DNA of 64,000 nt from Anaerococcus rubeinfantis (GCF_001487145.1 NZ_LN913016.1:1698354-1762353), one strand, 5' to 3'; shown: positions 42,613-52,260, numbered from the stretch's first letter. The notes: a model not told the origin generated them from the letters alone. Numbers and translations are program-made.

Positions 42613-43383
42613 ATGGCAGACACAAAAGCTTCTCTTGAAAGAAAAAAAGAGATCAAAGAAAAATTTGAACAATTTTATAAAACAAGGGACAAGGACCTAA
42701 GAAATGAACTAATAGAAGATCATATGTATATAGTCGATATACTTTCCAATAAATACGTAGGAAAGGGAATCGAAAAAGATGACCTTTATCAAGTGGCATC
42801 TCTTGGTCTAATTTATGCCATTGATAGGTATGATCCATCAAAAGGATACGAATTTTCATCCTTTGCAACCCCAACAATAATGGGCGAGCTAAAAAGATAT
42901 TTCAGGGACAAGGGTTGGGTAATAAGAGTTCCAAGAAGAATTCAAAATCTCTACAAAAAAATAAATGTAGCCAAAAAAATTCTTCCCCAAGAACTTCAAA
43001 GAACCCCAACTATAAAGGACATTGCAGCCTATCTTGGAGAAGATGAAGAAACAATTCTTGAAACAATAGAAGCAAGCAAGGTCTATACACCTCAAAGCTT
43101 AGATATGAAATACCAAGTCCAAAAAGGAGAAAATTCCGTAGATTTATCCGACATGATAGGAGAAGACGACAAAAATTTTGATTCAGTAGAATTAAAAGAT
43201 TTGATAGATAAGTCAACCGAAAGGCTAAACGATCTAGAAAAACAAATTCTAGAACTAAGATACTACGAGGGAAGAACCCAAGTAGATATAGCAAATAAAC
43301 TATCCATCTCCCAAATGACAGTATCAAGAATAGAGAAAAAAATTCTACAAAAATTCACAATAGAAATGCAAAAAATGCAATAA
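42613..43383 (+). CDS. Alternative sigma factor, SigB/SigF/SigG family
   Basis: A 256-residue group 3 sigma factor. Region 2 includes GIEKDDLYQVASLGLIYAIDRYDPSKGYEFSSFATPTIMGELKRYFRDKGW (about 52-102). Region 3 has PRRIQNLYKKI and PTIKDIAAYLG. Region 4 has LNDLEKQILELRYYEGRTQVDIANKLSISQMTVSRIEKKIL (about 208-248). In non-sporulating Firmicutes such factors run general stress responses. It is the last gene of a run from the gyrase genes and ends in a strong terminator. The ribosome binding site is weak (GAGAAA). Confidence 0.92.
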   Translation: MADTKASLERKKEIKEKFEQFYKTRDKDLRNELIEDHMYIVDILSNKYVGKGIEKDDLYQVASLGLIYAIDRYDPSKGYEFSSFATPTIMGELKRYFRDKGWVIRVPRRIQNLYKKINVAKKILPQELQRTPTIKDIAAYLGEDEETILETIEASKVYTPQSLDMKYQVQKGENSVDLSDMIGEDDKNFDSVELKDLIDKSTERLNDLEKQILELRYYEGRTQVDIANKLSISQMTVSRIEKKILQKFTIEMQKMQ

Positions 43384-43412
43384 AAACTAGCAGGTTTTCC
43401 TGCTAGTTTTTT
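43383..43412 (+). terminator. Terminator of the gyrase-sigma operon
   Basis: AACTAGCAGG and CCTGCTAGTT form a perfect ten-pair stem around TTTT, followed by TTTT, starting at the sigma gene stop codon. Confidence 0.92.
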
Positions 43413-43536
43413 ATTGGAAATAAAAGAATTTAAATTTTATAAAATTTATAATAATGAAATATTTTCAAATTTAAGAGTAAAAATAAATTAAAAGATTTAA
43501 AAAATAAATCTTTAACCAATAAAAAAGCCAAAAATA

Positions 43537-43626
43537 ACCCATCTCGAGCTATGTCGAGAGATCTCCTTGATTATTTTTGCTTTTAATTAAATAAATTCAT
43601 GAGATTTCTCTATTTTCAAAATGGGT
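43537..43626. repeat. Family A palindromic repeat
   Basis: A 90-base element. The left arm is ACCCATCTCGAGCTATGTCGAG, then AGATCTC and an AT-rich middle. The right arm is GAGATTTCTC followed by ATGGGT. It is related to the elements at 3.0, 47.2-47.8, 54.8 and 55.1 kb. It lies between two convergent genes. Confidence 0.8.
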
Positions 43627-43644
43627 TATATTTATTTATTTTTC

Positions 43645-44607
43645 CTATTTTTCATCACCTGGATACATTGTAGATGCGCCTGGATACATTTTTCCTATTT
43701 CATTTATGACTAATCCTATATCGCCATAGCCTGTTTCTTCTAATTTTTGTTTTGCCCTATAATTTGCAAGGTCTATATCTTCATTACTTATTTTTTCTAC
43801 AGATTCTTTAGAAAATCCATAATGGTCTACTAATTCTTTTCTAAACTCATCGTAGTCTTCATTTTTTTCTGCAAATTTTTTCATATTTCCACTTTCTTTA
43901 CTTTGATTATTATTTTGTGAATTTTTATTGTTGTTTGTTTCTTTTTTTGAAGAATTTTCAACGTAGCCATTTGGATATTTTTCTTTTAATTTTTCATAGG
44001 CCTTGTCAATTTGTTTTTCATAGCTTGCAAGCTTATTTTCATCGTAAACTTTGAAAAATACTTCTCTTAAAATTCCATTTGGAACTTTTGATGCATCGAA
44101 TCCTCTTTGTTTTAGATATTTTCTTGCATTTTTGTAATTATCTGTATTTTCATCTCCACTGTAAACCCAAGTTTCGACTTCATCTACTGAAATATCTGGG
44201 TAAATTTTTGATGAATTTTCATTATCTTTTGCCACTTGGTTAAAAAATAGGGTTAATTTATTCCAAAATCCTGTTTTTTCTCTCAATTCTTCAGCTTTTT
44301 TCTCGTATTTTTTTATATCTTCTTCTTTAAAATTGTCCACAAATTTTTTGTTAAATCCACCAATATCAATCATGGCTTTTTTTATTTCATCATTTGATAA
44401 ATTTTTAGACTTTTTTCCTTTTTCATTTGATGAATTTGAAGTATTTTCTGAATTTTTTTCTTCTCCTACTGTAAGATTATTTTCTTGGTTTGAGTTTTCT
44501 GTAATTTTTTCATTACTTGAAGAGTTTTCTTGGATATTTTTTTTAGCTTTTGCACATCCTGAAAAAATCATAGATAGACTTAAGGTTAAAATTAATATTT
44601 TTTTCAT
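43645..44607 (-). CDS. Hypothetical lipoprotein with three internal repeats
   Basis: A 320-residue lipoprotein (lipobox FSGC, Cys18) starting at 44607 after GGAGG; the longer frame has no such site. After a Ser/Asn/Glu linker (22-70) it holds three related helical repeats of about 50-65 residues at roughly 75-139, 166-213 and 255-317. Their shared pattern is GF.K..V.....DI..Y..KA...L.E.G, and two end in a YPG or YPD motif. The repeats resemble no domain I can name with confidence, though small tandem domains of surface lipoproteins look similar. It lies on the strand opposite its neighbours. Confidence 0.8.
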   Translation of the reverse strand: MKKILILTLSLSMIFSGCAKAKKNIQENSSSNEKITENSNQENNLTVGEEKNSENTSNSSNEKGKKSKNLSNDEIKKAMIDIGGFNKKFVDNFKEEDIKKYEKKAEELREKTGFWNKLTLFFNQVAKDNENSSKIYPDISVDEVETWVYSGDENTDNYKNARKYLKQRGFDASKVPNGILREVFFKVYDENKLASYEKQIDKAYEKLKEKYPNGYVENSSKKETNNNKNSQNNNQSKESGNMKKFAEKNEDYDEFRKELVDHYGFSKESVEKISNEDIDLANYRAKQKLEETGYGDIGLVINEIGKMYPGASTMYPGDEK

Positions 44608-44888
44608 ACTTCCTCCATTTTTTATTCTTAAATATTTTTTACCCATTTTAATTATTTTCAAAAATTTTAAAATTTTCCAAAAATTTAAATTTTATATTTT
44701 ACAATTTAGTCTATTAATATACAAATTTGCCAAACGTTATCATTTCAACAATTTATCTAGATAAATCGCGAAAAAATTGTAAAAAAATTTAAAATTCCTC
44801 CTCATATTTTGTATAAATATAAATTATAAAAAAATATATTTTTATAAAAAATTCTGTAGTCATTGAAATTATCAGAGATAAATAGAAT

Positions 44889-44917
44889 TTGACAAAAACA
44901 TAAATATAAACTATAAT
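44889..44917 (+). promoter_or_regulatory. oppA promoter
   Basis: TTGACA and TATAAT are separated by 17 bases, a full consensus match, 43 bases before the oppA start. It implies strong expression of the binding protein. Confidence 0.85.
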
Positions 44918-44960
44918 GAATTCATATAAAATAAAAAATAAAAGAAAAGAGGAGAGAAGG

Positions 44961-47084
44961 ATGAATGTAAAAAAAGTTTTCTCACAAGCTTTTGCGCTTG
45001 GCTTAGTTTTGACTCTTACTGCTTGTGGCAGTGGTGGAAACAAAGACAACAACGGGTCAAATGCTGGAGATAACAATGCTAGTAACGAACAAGCTAATGA
45101 AGAATTCGAAAAACAAACTGATGATAATACACTTGTAGTAGGTGTTGATTCACTTGGTGGAGAATTTATTCAAGGCTTTAACAACAGTGCAAATGATGTA
45201 AGAGCTAGGGAATTTATGGGAATCCAAGGTGCTGTTGGATATGATACTTATGTTAAGGATAGAAGCGGAAAATATGTAATGAACAAAACTGTCCTTGATG
45301 GTGAACCTGAATCAAAAGAAAATGAGGATGGATCAAAAACTTTTACTTTCAAAATCAAAAAAGATCTTAAATGGTCTGATGGTGAACCTGTAACAGCTGA
45401 CGATTATTTGTTCACAGCTCTTTTACACTCACCAGAAGATTATGCTCTTATAACAGGATCAACAGAAATCGGTGGAGATTCTCTAAAAGGTTACAATGAC
45501 TTTAGAGAGGGAAAAACTGATGAATTTGAAGGTCTTAAGAAAATTGACGATCAAACTTTTGAAGTTACAGTTGATAAAGAATTCTTACCATACTACGAAG
45601 AAGAATCTCTAAAAGCAATGAATCCAAGACCAATTCATTATATTGCTCCAAATTTAATTGTTGATGGATCAAAATTTGCTCTAAAAGATGGCTACAAATT
45701 ATCTGATGATGACAAAAAAGCCTTTATTGAATCACTTGACAAACAAATCGAAACAGAAAAATCTGAATACGATGAGGCTGTAAAAGATGCAGGTGAAGAA
45801 GATCCAGATTACAAAAAAGAACACGAAGAAAAACTCAAAACTCTTGAAGATAAGAAAAAATCTGCTGAAAGCGGAAAAGATATAGATCCAACAGAAATGC
45901 TTGTTGAACAAGCTATGCTTGCTGATGCAAATGACTACAGAAAAGAACCAAAGGTAACATGTGGACCTTACAAATTTGTTTCATTTAAAAACAATATGGT
46001 TAAGCTAGAACTTAACGACCAATACGCTGGAGATTTCGAAGGAAACAAAGCAACAATTCCAAATGTAATAATCCAAGCAGTAAACCCAGAAATATCTGTA
46101 GACCTTGTTAAAAATGGGGACATAGATATATTTGAAGATGAAATGAACGGTTCAAGAATTAAACAAATGAGAAAAGCTGCAGATGAAAAGAAATTACAAT
46201 ATGTAGCTTATGATAGAAATGGTTATGGATGTCTATCATTCTTAGACGACAGGGGTCCAACTCAATATAAAGAAGTAAGACAAGCTATAGCATTTTTAAT
46301 GAACAGAGATGATTTCGTACAAAACTTTGCAGGTGGATATGCAGTAGTAACAAACGGAATGTACGGTTCAAGTCAATGGATGTATAAAGAAAGAGGAGCT
46401 GACGTAGAAGCTAAACTTACAAAATATACATTAAACGTAGAAGAAGCAAACAAGAGACTAGATGAGTCTCCATACAAATTTGAAAAAGACGGAAAAACTG
46501 CTTGGGATGCTAAAAAAGCAGCTGAAGAATACAAAAATAATGCTGATAAATTTGATTATTACAGATACGATGAAAATGGAAAGAAATTACAAATCAACCA
46601 ATTTGGTGCAAAAGAATCTGAAATAACAACACTTCTTTCAAACCAATTACCAGACAATGCTAAACAAGCAGGACTTGAATACAACGTTCAAGCAGGTGAC
46701 TTTAATACTCTTCTAAACTATAGAGAAAATCCAAAAGAAGGTGACAAGGCAGAATATACAGCATTCAATATGGGACTTAACTTTGGAACACCATTTGATC
46801 CTTACTACCAATACAACAGTAAAGGAAATGATAACAAAACAAAGACAAATGATCCAAAGGTTGACAAAATTACAGAAGAATTAAGACAAGTAAAACCTGG
46901 TGATAAAGAAGCTTACCTAGATAAATGGGAAGAATTCCAAGAGTGGTACAATGATTACCTACCAGAAATCCCACTTTATTCAAATCAAATCCACTCATCA
47001 GCATCCACAAGAGTAAAAGGATTTGACGGCTTAACACCAGAATGGGCAGCATCTTGCCAAATCAATCAAATGAGTCTTAAATAA
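44961..47084 (+). CDS. oppA: Oligopeptide-binding lipoprotein OppA with a charged helical insertion
   Basis: A 707-residue SBP_bac_5 protein that captures peptides for the OppBCDF transporter. The signal peptide ends in LTAC (Cys22) and is followed by a Gly/Asn linker. Core stretches include TFKIKKDLKWSDGEPVTADDYLFT (about 127-151) and VRQAIAFLMNRDDFV-like sequence mid-protein. Residues about 245-318 (with IETEKSEYDEAV and KLKTLEDKKKSAE) form an extra charged helical hairpin not typical of OppA, raising the length above the usual 540-600. The start at 44961 follows GGAGAGAAGG. It has its own strong promoter and terminator, 1.2 kb from oppB. Confidence 0.93.
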   Translation: MNVKKVFSQAFALGLVLTLTACGSGGNKDNNGSNAGDNNASNEQANEEFEKQTDDNTLVVGVDSLGGEFIQGFNNSANDVRAREFMGIQGAVGYDTYVKDRSGKYVMNKTVLDGEPESKENEDGSKTFTFKIKKDLKWSDGEPVTADDYLFTALLHSPEDYALITGSTEIGGDSLKGYNDFREGKTDEFEGLKKIDDQTFEVTVDKEFLPYYEEESLKAMNPRPIHYIAPNLIVDGSKFALKDGYKLSDDDKKAFIESLDKQIETEKSEYDEAVKDAGEEDPDYKKEHEEKLKTLEDKKKSAESGKDIDPTEMLVEQAMLADANDYRKEPKVTCGPYKFVSFKNNMVKLELNDQYAGDFEGNKATIPNVIIQAVNPEISVDLVKNGDIDIFEDEMNGSRIKQMRKAADEKKLQYVAYDRNGYGCLSFLDDRGPTQYKEVRQAIAFLMNRDDFVQNFAGGYAVVTNGMYGSSQWMYKERGADVEAKLTKYTLNVEEANKRLDESPYKFEKDGKTAWDAKKAAEEYKNNADKFDYYRYDENGKKLQINQFGAKESEITTLLSNQLPDNAKQAGLEYNVQAGDFNTLLNYRENPKEGDKAEYTAFNMGLNFGTPFDPYYQYNSKGNDNKTKTNDPKVDKITEELRQVKPGDKEAYLDKWEEFQEWYNDYLPEIPLYSNQIHSSASTRVKGFDGLTPEWAASCQINQMSLK

Positions 47085-47105
47085 GATAAATTGAATAAAA
47101 TTTAA

Positions 47106-47134
47106 AAAAGAAGCCATTAATTTGGCTTCTTTTT
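47106..47134 (+). terminator. oppA terminator
   Basis: AAAAGAAGCCA pairs with TGGCTTCTTTT around an AT loop and continues into T, 22 bases after the oppA stop codon. Confidence 0.88.
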
Positions 47135-47380
47135 AGTTGAAAGCTTTGAATTTTTGTTTTTTAATCTTAACTTATAAATATAATTTATGTATTAACTAAA
47201 TTAAAGAGATCTCTCGACTTCGCTCGAGATGGGTTTTTGTTTGTACTTACTTTTAAGCTAAAGTTTAAATGAATTAATCATTAGATTTTATAAATTTTAA
47301 TTTAAAGTAATGTTTTTATTTTAAATAGAACTTACGAATATAATGCTTATATTTATCAAATTAAAGAGATCTCTCGACTA

Positions 47381-47463
47381 CTAAAACCAGTTTTCTTCGA
47401 AAACTTTTCCGTGCTTTCACACTAATTTTTAGGGATAATTATGTCAAATCAAGGCATAATTAA
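47381..47463. other. About 83 bp insertion inside a family A repeat unit
   Basis: The expected CTCTCGACTACGCTCGAG is split after CTCTCGACTA; the remainder TGCTCGAGATGG resumes at 47465. The inserted DNA begins CTAAAACC, contains the hairpin GTTTTC-TTC-GAAAAC (47389-47403), passes ATTTTTAG near 47424-47431 and ends in a second hairpin (ATTATG with CATAAT, 47438-47460). It has no coding capacity. It may be a smaller mobile palindrome nested in the first. Confidence 0.65.
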
Positions 47464-48126
47464 CTGCTCGAGATGGTTTTTCTTGTCTTATTTTTAAGTT
47501 AAAGTTTAAATAATATTACCATAACTTTTATAAATTAAATTTTTAAACTGATTTTCACTTAATAGAAAAATAGGATTTCAATTAAAATCTTAAATTAATC
47601 AATTCAAAGAAATTTACTAAGGGAAAAATTACCATCTCGACCTTATGGAGAGATCTTTTATATCAAATTTGCTTTTATTAAAATAATTCATGGAAATTAA
47701 TATCTGAATTTAAATTTGAATTTAATCAATTCAAAGTAGTTTACTAAGAAAAAAATCACCCATCTCGAGCTTGTCGAGAGATCTCTTTTATTAAAATCTT
47801 ATTTATATTTAGCTTTTTTTTAAAAAATTAGATTTTTCTAATGAAATTAATTAAAATTTATTGTTATGTTTTTTATTTTTTTAGCTTATTTTTTATTATT
47901 TATGGCAAGCCTTATCTTTTTTATTTGATTTCGATTAATTAACTGTATTTATTTTTTAAATTCAAAATTTTTCTTAATATTTTTAATTTTATAGATGAAA
48001 ACATTAGAGCTTTAATGTATTGTAGGATGATTTTTTATTAATATTCATCGATATAAAATTTTCCTCATAGAATGTGAATTTTTAAAAATAAATATCAATC
48101 TTTATAAGTTTATGGCAAATTTTACA

Positions 48127-48155
48127 TTGACAAAATCGATCTTTTATATTAATAT
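48127..48155 (+). promoter_or_regulatory. oppBCDF promoter
   Basis: TTGACA and TAATAT are 17 bases apart. A leader of about 170 AT-rich bases precedes oppB. The promoter is separate from that of oppA, so the two can be expressed at different levels. Confidence 0.65.
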
Positions 48156-48330
48156 TATGGTTATGATATTATAAGTTTATTCTATGGAAAATTTTTATAT
48201 TTATTAATTTTTATATGAAATCTTTTCTTTGATTTTTTTTGAAATTTCAAAGTTCAAATTTATTTATATTTAATTAATTAAAGTGTGAAAATTCTTGGGC
48301 AAACTTAAAAAATATAAGGAAGGGATAGAT

Positions 48331-49293
48331 ATGTTAAAATACATAGTAAAAAGAATCATTAATTTGATTCCTGTAGCCATAATTATTTCTATATTGGTTT
48401 TTGTACTTTCTAAATCCATGCCTGGTGATCCTATTTTGGCAATGATGCCAAAGGATGGAAGGATGACCAAGGCCCAACAAGAACAAATGTATAAAAATCT
48501 TGAAAAACGTTATGGTTATGATAAATCGTTACCAGAACAATATTTTATGTGGATGGGAAGAAGTTTGAAGGGAGATTATGGTGAATCTACTCAAGCTAAA
48601 AGACCTGTTAAGGAATATCTTTCTGAACCACTTAAAAATACAATTTTATTAAATATAGGTTCGACTCTTGTTTCTTTTATACTTTCGGTTCTTATTGGAA
48701 TAAGGTCTGCTGTTCACAAGGGAGGGCCTTTTGATAAGTTCTTCCAGGTATTTACCTTGGTTGGAATTTCTTTGCCTACATTTTTTATAGGTTTATTTTT
48801 GATATTCTTATTTGCTTTTAGGCTAGGATGGTTCCCTGCTAATGGTATGCCTAGAAATAATACCTTTGGTGAATGGGTTAGGTATTTAATTTTACCTACT
48901 TTAACTTTAACTTTTGGTTCTATGGCTTCAATTTCTAGATATGTTAGAAACTCTATGCTAGATTCTCTTAATGAGGATTATATTAGAACTGCAAGGGCTA
49001 AGGGCTTAAAGGAAAAAACTGTAATTTATTCCCACGCTTTTAGAAATGCCCTAATTCCGGTTGTAACTGCTATGACTTGGGCAATTCTTTCGATGTTTTC
49101 AGGTTCTGCTATTACTGAAACTATCTTTGCTTACAGGGGAATCGGAAATATTCTTATAAAATCAGTTTTGGCTCAAGATTATAATGTTATTCTTGCTCTA
49201 ACCATGTTTTATGCAATTTTAACTCTTCTTGGAAACTTGATTATGGATATTGCCTATGCACTTGTTGATCCTAGAGTAAAATTGGAGGCTTAA
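48331..49293 (+). CDS. oppB: Oligopeptide ABC transporter permease OppB
   Basis: A 320-residue permease with six membrane helices. It begins MLKYIVKRIINLIPV and contains FVLSKSMPGDP, GDYGEST, the conserved VGISLPTFFIGLFLI and the EAA loop DYIRTARAKGLKEKTVIYSHAFRNALIPV (about 224-252). The start at 48331 follows AAGGAAGGGA; a 12-codon longer frame lacks such a site. It pairs with OppC in the membrane. Unlike OppC it shows no insertion. Two bases separate it from oppC. Confidence 0.94.
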   Translation: MLKYIVKRIINLIPVAIIISILVFVLSKSMPGDPILAMMPKDGRMTKAQQEQMYKNLEKRYGYDKSLPEQYFMWMGRSLKGDYGESTQAKRPVKEYLSEPLKNTILLNIGSTLVSFILSVLIGIRSAVHKGGPFDKFFQVFTLVGISLPTFFIGLFLIFLFAFRLGWFPANGMPRNNTFGEWVRYLILPTLTLTFGSMASISRYVRNSMLDSLNEDYIRTARAKGLKEKTVIYSHAFRNALIPVVTAMTWAILSMFSGSAITETIFAYRGIGNILIKSVLAQDYNVILALTMFYAILTLLGNLIMDIAYALVDPRVKLEA

Positions 49294-49294
49294 T

Positions 49295-51247
49295 ATGAAA
49301 AATGAATTTAAAAAATCATTTAAATCTTTTGGAAAATTAGTTCTTTCCTTGTTTACTTTTGGAACTAATGCAAATGATAGCGAAAGCAGAGAAGACAAGA
49401 TAAAGGATGGGGCCCAAGATTTACTCGATGAGCAAAGCGGAGAAAATCTTGGAGATCTTAATCCAAAAAATGAAAATGAATCTTTGAAGGAAGATGCAAT
49501 TACTTCTCCTGGAAAAATGGCTGTAAAAAATTATTTTAGAAATCCTCTTGGAGTTTTGGGTCTTGTTTTGATGCTTGGAATTATCCTTGTTGTTTTTATT
49601 GGATCAGCTATAATTCCTTTTAATCCTTACCAATCTGAGGGTACTCTTATAAATGTTTCCCCAGGTTCAGGCTATATGAAATATCCTTCCCAAATGGAAA
49701 AAGAGGGTGTTGAAAGAATTTCTGTAGGAAATACTTTTGGTGTTGGTCTTACTAAGGAGAAAAATTTCTATTTTTGGGGCAAAAATAACGAAGATAATGT
49801 TATGAAAATGCCTGAAGATATAAAGGAAAAACTTAAAGGTAAAAAAATTAAAGATGTTGCAGCTGGAGATAGACATATTCTTGTAGCAACTGAAGACAAT
49901 GAAGTTTATGGTTGGGGTAATGATTCCTTCCAACAAACAAAACTTCCACCAATGCAAGAAAGTCAAATCAAAGAAGAAGGTATAAAAAAACTTGGTGGTG
50001 GAGTTCAATATTCTGTCGTTTTGACTGAAAAAAATAATATTTATGTTTGGGGTTCAACAATGAACTCAAGACTTGACCTTATTCCAAAAGAAGTTCAAGG
50101 AAAAGTTGTAGATTTTGATACAAGTGGATCAAATATTTTTGCTGTATTAAAAGACGGAAGTACACAACTTCTTGGTGTAAGGGGAGCTGAAGTTGATGTG
50201 GGAGCACCTGATGAAATTAAAAATGATAAGCTCAAAATTTCAAAAGTTGCCCTTACTACAAATTCTGCAGCAGCTCTTGATGAAGATGGAAAACTTTATG
50301 TTTGGGGTCCTTCTAGGGATAATTTATCAGGAGAAAATGTTCCAAAATTCAAAGGAAAAGTTAAGGATATAGTTGCAGGAACCAATCACTTCACAGCCCT
50401 TGATGAAGATGGAAAAATTTATTCATGGGGAAATAATGTTTATGGTGAGGCTGATAGTCCTAGTGGAAAATATGAAAAAATCTTTTCTGGATATTTTAAT
50501 AATTATGCTGTAAATAAAGAAAATAAAATTGATACTTGGGGACTAAAAGGATTTAAATTTGGATCAGATGACCAAGGTCGTGATATTTATACAAGATTAA
50601 TTCACGGTGGAAAAATGACTATAATTATTTCTTTTGTATCAGTTATTATCCAAGTTGTGCTTGGTGTAATTATTGGTATGGTTTCAGGTTATGCTGGAGG
50701 AAAAGTTGACAATGTTTTGATGAGAATTACAGAAATTGTTCAATCATTCCCATTCTATCCACTTATTATCACACTTTCTGCCCTACTTCCTGTAAATACA
50801 AGTCAAAATACAAGGCTTATGATGATCATGGTTTTACTTGGAGTTATTGGATGGACAGGAATAGCAAGGCTTGTTCGTGGACAAATTTTGGCTGAAAGAG
50901 AAAGAGATTATGTAATAGCAGCTAAGGCTTTGGGTGTTACAAATTCTTCAATTCTTGTAAGACATATTCTTCCAAATATTCTTTCAATAATAATTGTAAA
51001 TGCGACACTTGGTTTTGCAGGAAACCTCCTTACAGAAGCAGGTTTATCATTTTTAGGATTTGGTGTCCAAGAGCCAATGCCATCATGGGGTAATATGATG
51101 ACAAGTGCCCAATCATCAGATGTAATTAATATTTACTGGTGGAGATGGGTAATTCCAGCTCTTGCAGTATTTTTGGCAGCATTTTCAGTAAACTTAATTG
51201 GAGATGCCCTAAGAGATGCCATTGACCCAAGATCAAATGAGAGATAG
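49295..51247 (+). CDS. oppC: OppC-type permease with an embedded seven-repeat RCC1-like beta-propeller
   Basis: A 650-residue permease, about twice normal length. An acidic cytoplasmic N-terminus (about 25-70) precedes membrane helix 1 (about 84-107). The OppC core resumes at FGSDDQGRDIYTRLIHGGK (422-440) with the remaining helices and the EAA loop YVIAAKALGVTNSSILVRHILPN (539-561). Between helix 1 and that motif lie about 310 extra residues holding seven repeats, each ending in a YxWG-type strand: near 138-162, 184-209, 229-253, 269-294, 313-338, 354-379 and 391-416, e.g. VAAGDRHILVATEDNEVYGWG. This is the RCC1 pattern, predicted to fold as a closed propeller outside the membrane, facing OppA. 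Confidence 0.93.
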   Translation: MKNEFKKSFKSFGKLVLSLFTFGTNANDSESREDKIKDGAQDLLDEQSGENLGDLNPKNENESLKEDAITSPGKMAVKNYFRNPLGVLGLVLMLGIILVVFIGSAIIPFNPYQSEGTLINVSPGSGYMKYPSQMEKEGVERISVGNTFGVGLTKEKNFYFWGKNNEDNVMKMPEDIKEKLKGKKIKDVAAGDRHILVATEDNEVYGWGNDSFQQTKLPPMQESQIKEEGIKKLGGGVQYSVVLTEKNNIYVWGSTMNSRLDLIPKEVQGKVVDFDTSGSNIFAVLKDGSTQLLGVRGAEVDVGAPDEIKNDKLKISKVALTTNSAAALDEDGKLYVWGPSRDNLSGENVPKFKGKVKDIVAGTNHFTALDEDGKIYSWGNNVYGEADSPSGKYEKIFSGYFNNYAVNKENKIDTWGLKGFKFGSDDQGRDIYTRLIHGGKMTIIISFVSVIIQVVLGVIIGMVSGYAGGKVDNVLMRITEIVQSFPFYPLIITLSALLPVNTSQNTRLMMIMVLLGVIGWTGIARLVRGQILAERERDYVIAAKALGVTNSSILVRHILPNILSIIIVNATLGFAGNLLTEAGLSFLGFGVQEPMPSWGNMMTSAQSSDVINIYWWRWVIPALAVFLAAFSVNLIGDALRDAIDPRSNER

Positions 51248-51255
51248 GTGTAAAA

Positions 51256-52260
51256 ATGAAAAATTTACTAGAAATAAAAAAACTCCATACCTACTTTGAA
51301 ACAAGACGTGGTCTTATAAAAGCAGTAAATGGAGTATCATGCACAATTGAAGAAGGAAAAACTTTGGGCCTTGTTGGAGAAAGTGGTTCTGGAAAAAGTC
51401 AAACTGCAATGAGTATCTTGCAACTTTTTGAACCAAACCAAAAAATTTACAGTGGAGAAATAATTTTTGACGGTAAAAAGATTTCTGACTTTAATAGAAA
51501 TCAAATGGAAAAGGTAAGGGGAAATGATATTTCTATGATTTTCCAAGAACCTATGAGTTCACTTAACCCAGTTTTTACAGTAGAAAAACAAATTTCAGAA
51601 GTTTTGATTCTTCACAAAAAAATGAATAAAAAAGAAGCAGCAAAAAGAGTGGAGGAACTACTTGCTCAAGTAAAAATTCCAAACCCTCACGTTGTTGCCA
51701 AACAATATCCTTTCGAGCTTTCTGGTGGTATGAACCAAAGGGTTATGATTGCCATGGCCCTTGCTTGTGAGCCAAAATTATTAATTGCAGATGAGCCAAC
51801 AACAGCTCTTGACGTTACAATCCAAGCTCAAATTCTAAAATTAATGAATGAATTAAAGGAGAAACAAAATACTTCTATTTTATTTATAACCCACGACTTG
51901 GGAGTAATAAATCAAATGGCAGATGAGGTTGCAGTAATGTATTGTGGACAAATTGTTGAACAATCACCAGTTGATTATATTTTTAAACACGATATTACAA
52001 AATACAACCATCCTTACACAGTTGCTCTTTTAAATTCTATTCCAGCAATAACAAGCGATAGAAACGAAAGACTTGATATAATTCCAGGCTCTGTTCCACA
52101 TCCACTTAACCTTCCTGATGGATGTAAATTTGCAGATAGGTGTAAGTATGCTACTGAAAAATGTAGAAAAGAAATGCCAGAGCTTGTATCAGTTAACGAA
52201 AACCAAAAAATTAGATGCCACTACCCAAACAGAGAGGAGAGAGAAGATGGAGAACAATAA
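51256..52260 (+). CDS. oppD: Oligopeptide ABC transporter ATPase OppD
   Basis: A 334-residue ATPase with Walker [10 protein letters not shown] (about 42-50), Q-loop [12 protein letters not shown], signature [15 protein letters not shown], Walker [13 protein letters not shown] and H-loop ITHDLG. The C-terminal oligo_HPY region carries [29 protein letters not shown], with the cysteine cluster found in OppD/DppD. It is of normal length, in contrast to its partner OppF, whose gene starts inside the last codons of this one. Confidence 0.95.
   Translation: MKNLLEIKKLHTYFETRRGLIKAVNGVSCTIEEGKTLGLVGESGSGKSQTAMSILQLFEPNQKIYSGEIIFDGKKISDFNRNQMEKVRGNDISMIFQEPMSSLNPVFTVEKQISEVLILHKKMNKKEAAKRVEELLAQVKIPNPHVVAKQYPFELSGGMNQRVMIAMALACEPKLLIADEPTTALDVTIQAQILKLMNELKEKQNTSILFITHDLGVINQMADEVAVMYCGQIVEQSPVDYIFKHDITKYNHPYTVALLNSIPAITSDRNERLDIIPGSVPHPLNLPDGCKFADRCKYATEKCRKEMPELVSVNENQKIRCHYPNREEREDGEQ

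Larger units (their letters stand above)
47135..48330. repeat. 1.2 kb gene-free region between oppA and oppB with family A repeats
   Basis: Two direct units with GAGATCTCTCGACT followed by GCTCGAGATGG start near 47206 and 47366 (period about 160), sharing flanks such as AAGTTTAAA. Two units in the opposite orientation (ACCATCTCGACC at about 47631 and ACCCATCTCGAG at about 47759, period about 125-128) share TCAATTCAAAG and TTTACTAAG flanks. The second direct unit is broken by an insertion (47381-47463). From 47800 to 48120 only AT-rich sequence is seen. The oppB promoter follows. Confidence 0.8.

Noticed and set aside
47135-48330. Degraded transposon between oppA and oppB
   Set aside because: No transposase fragment could be read in any frame; only palindromic units, one insertion and AT-rich DNA are present.
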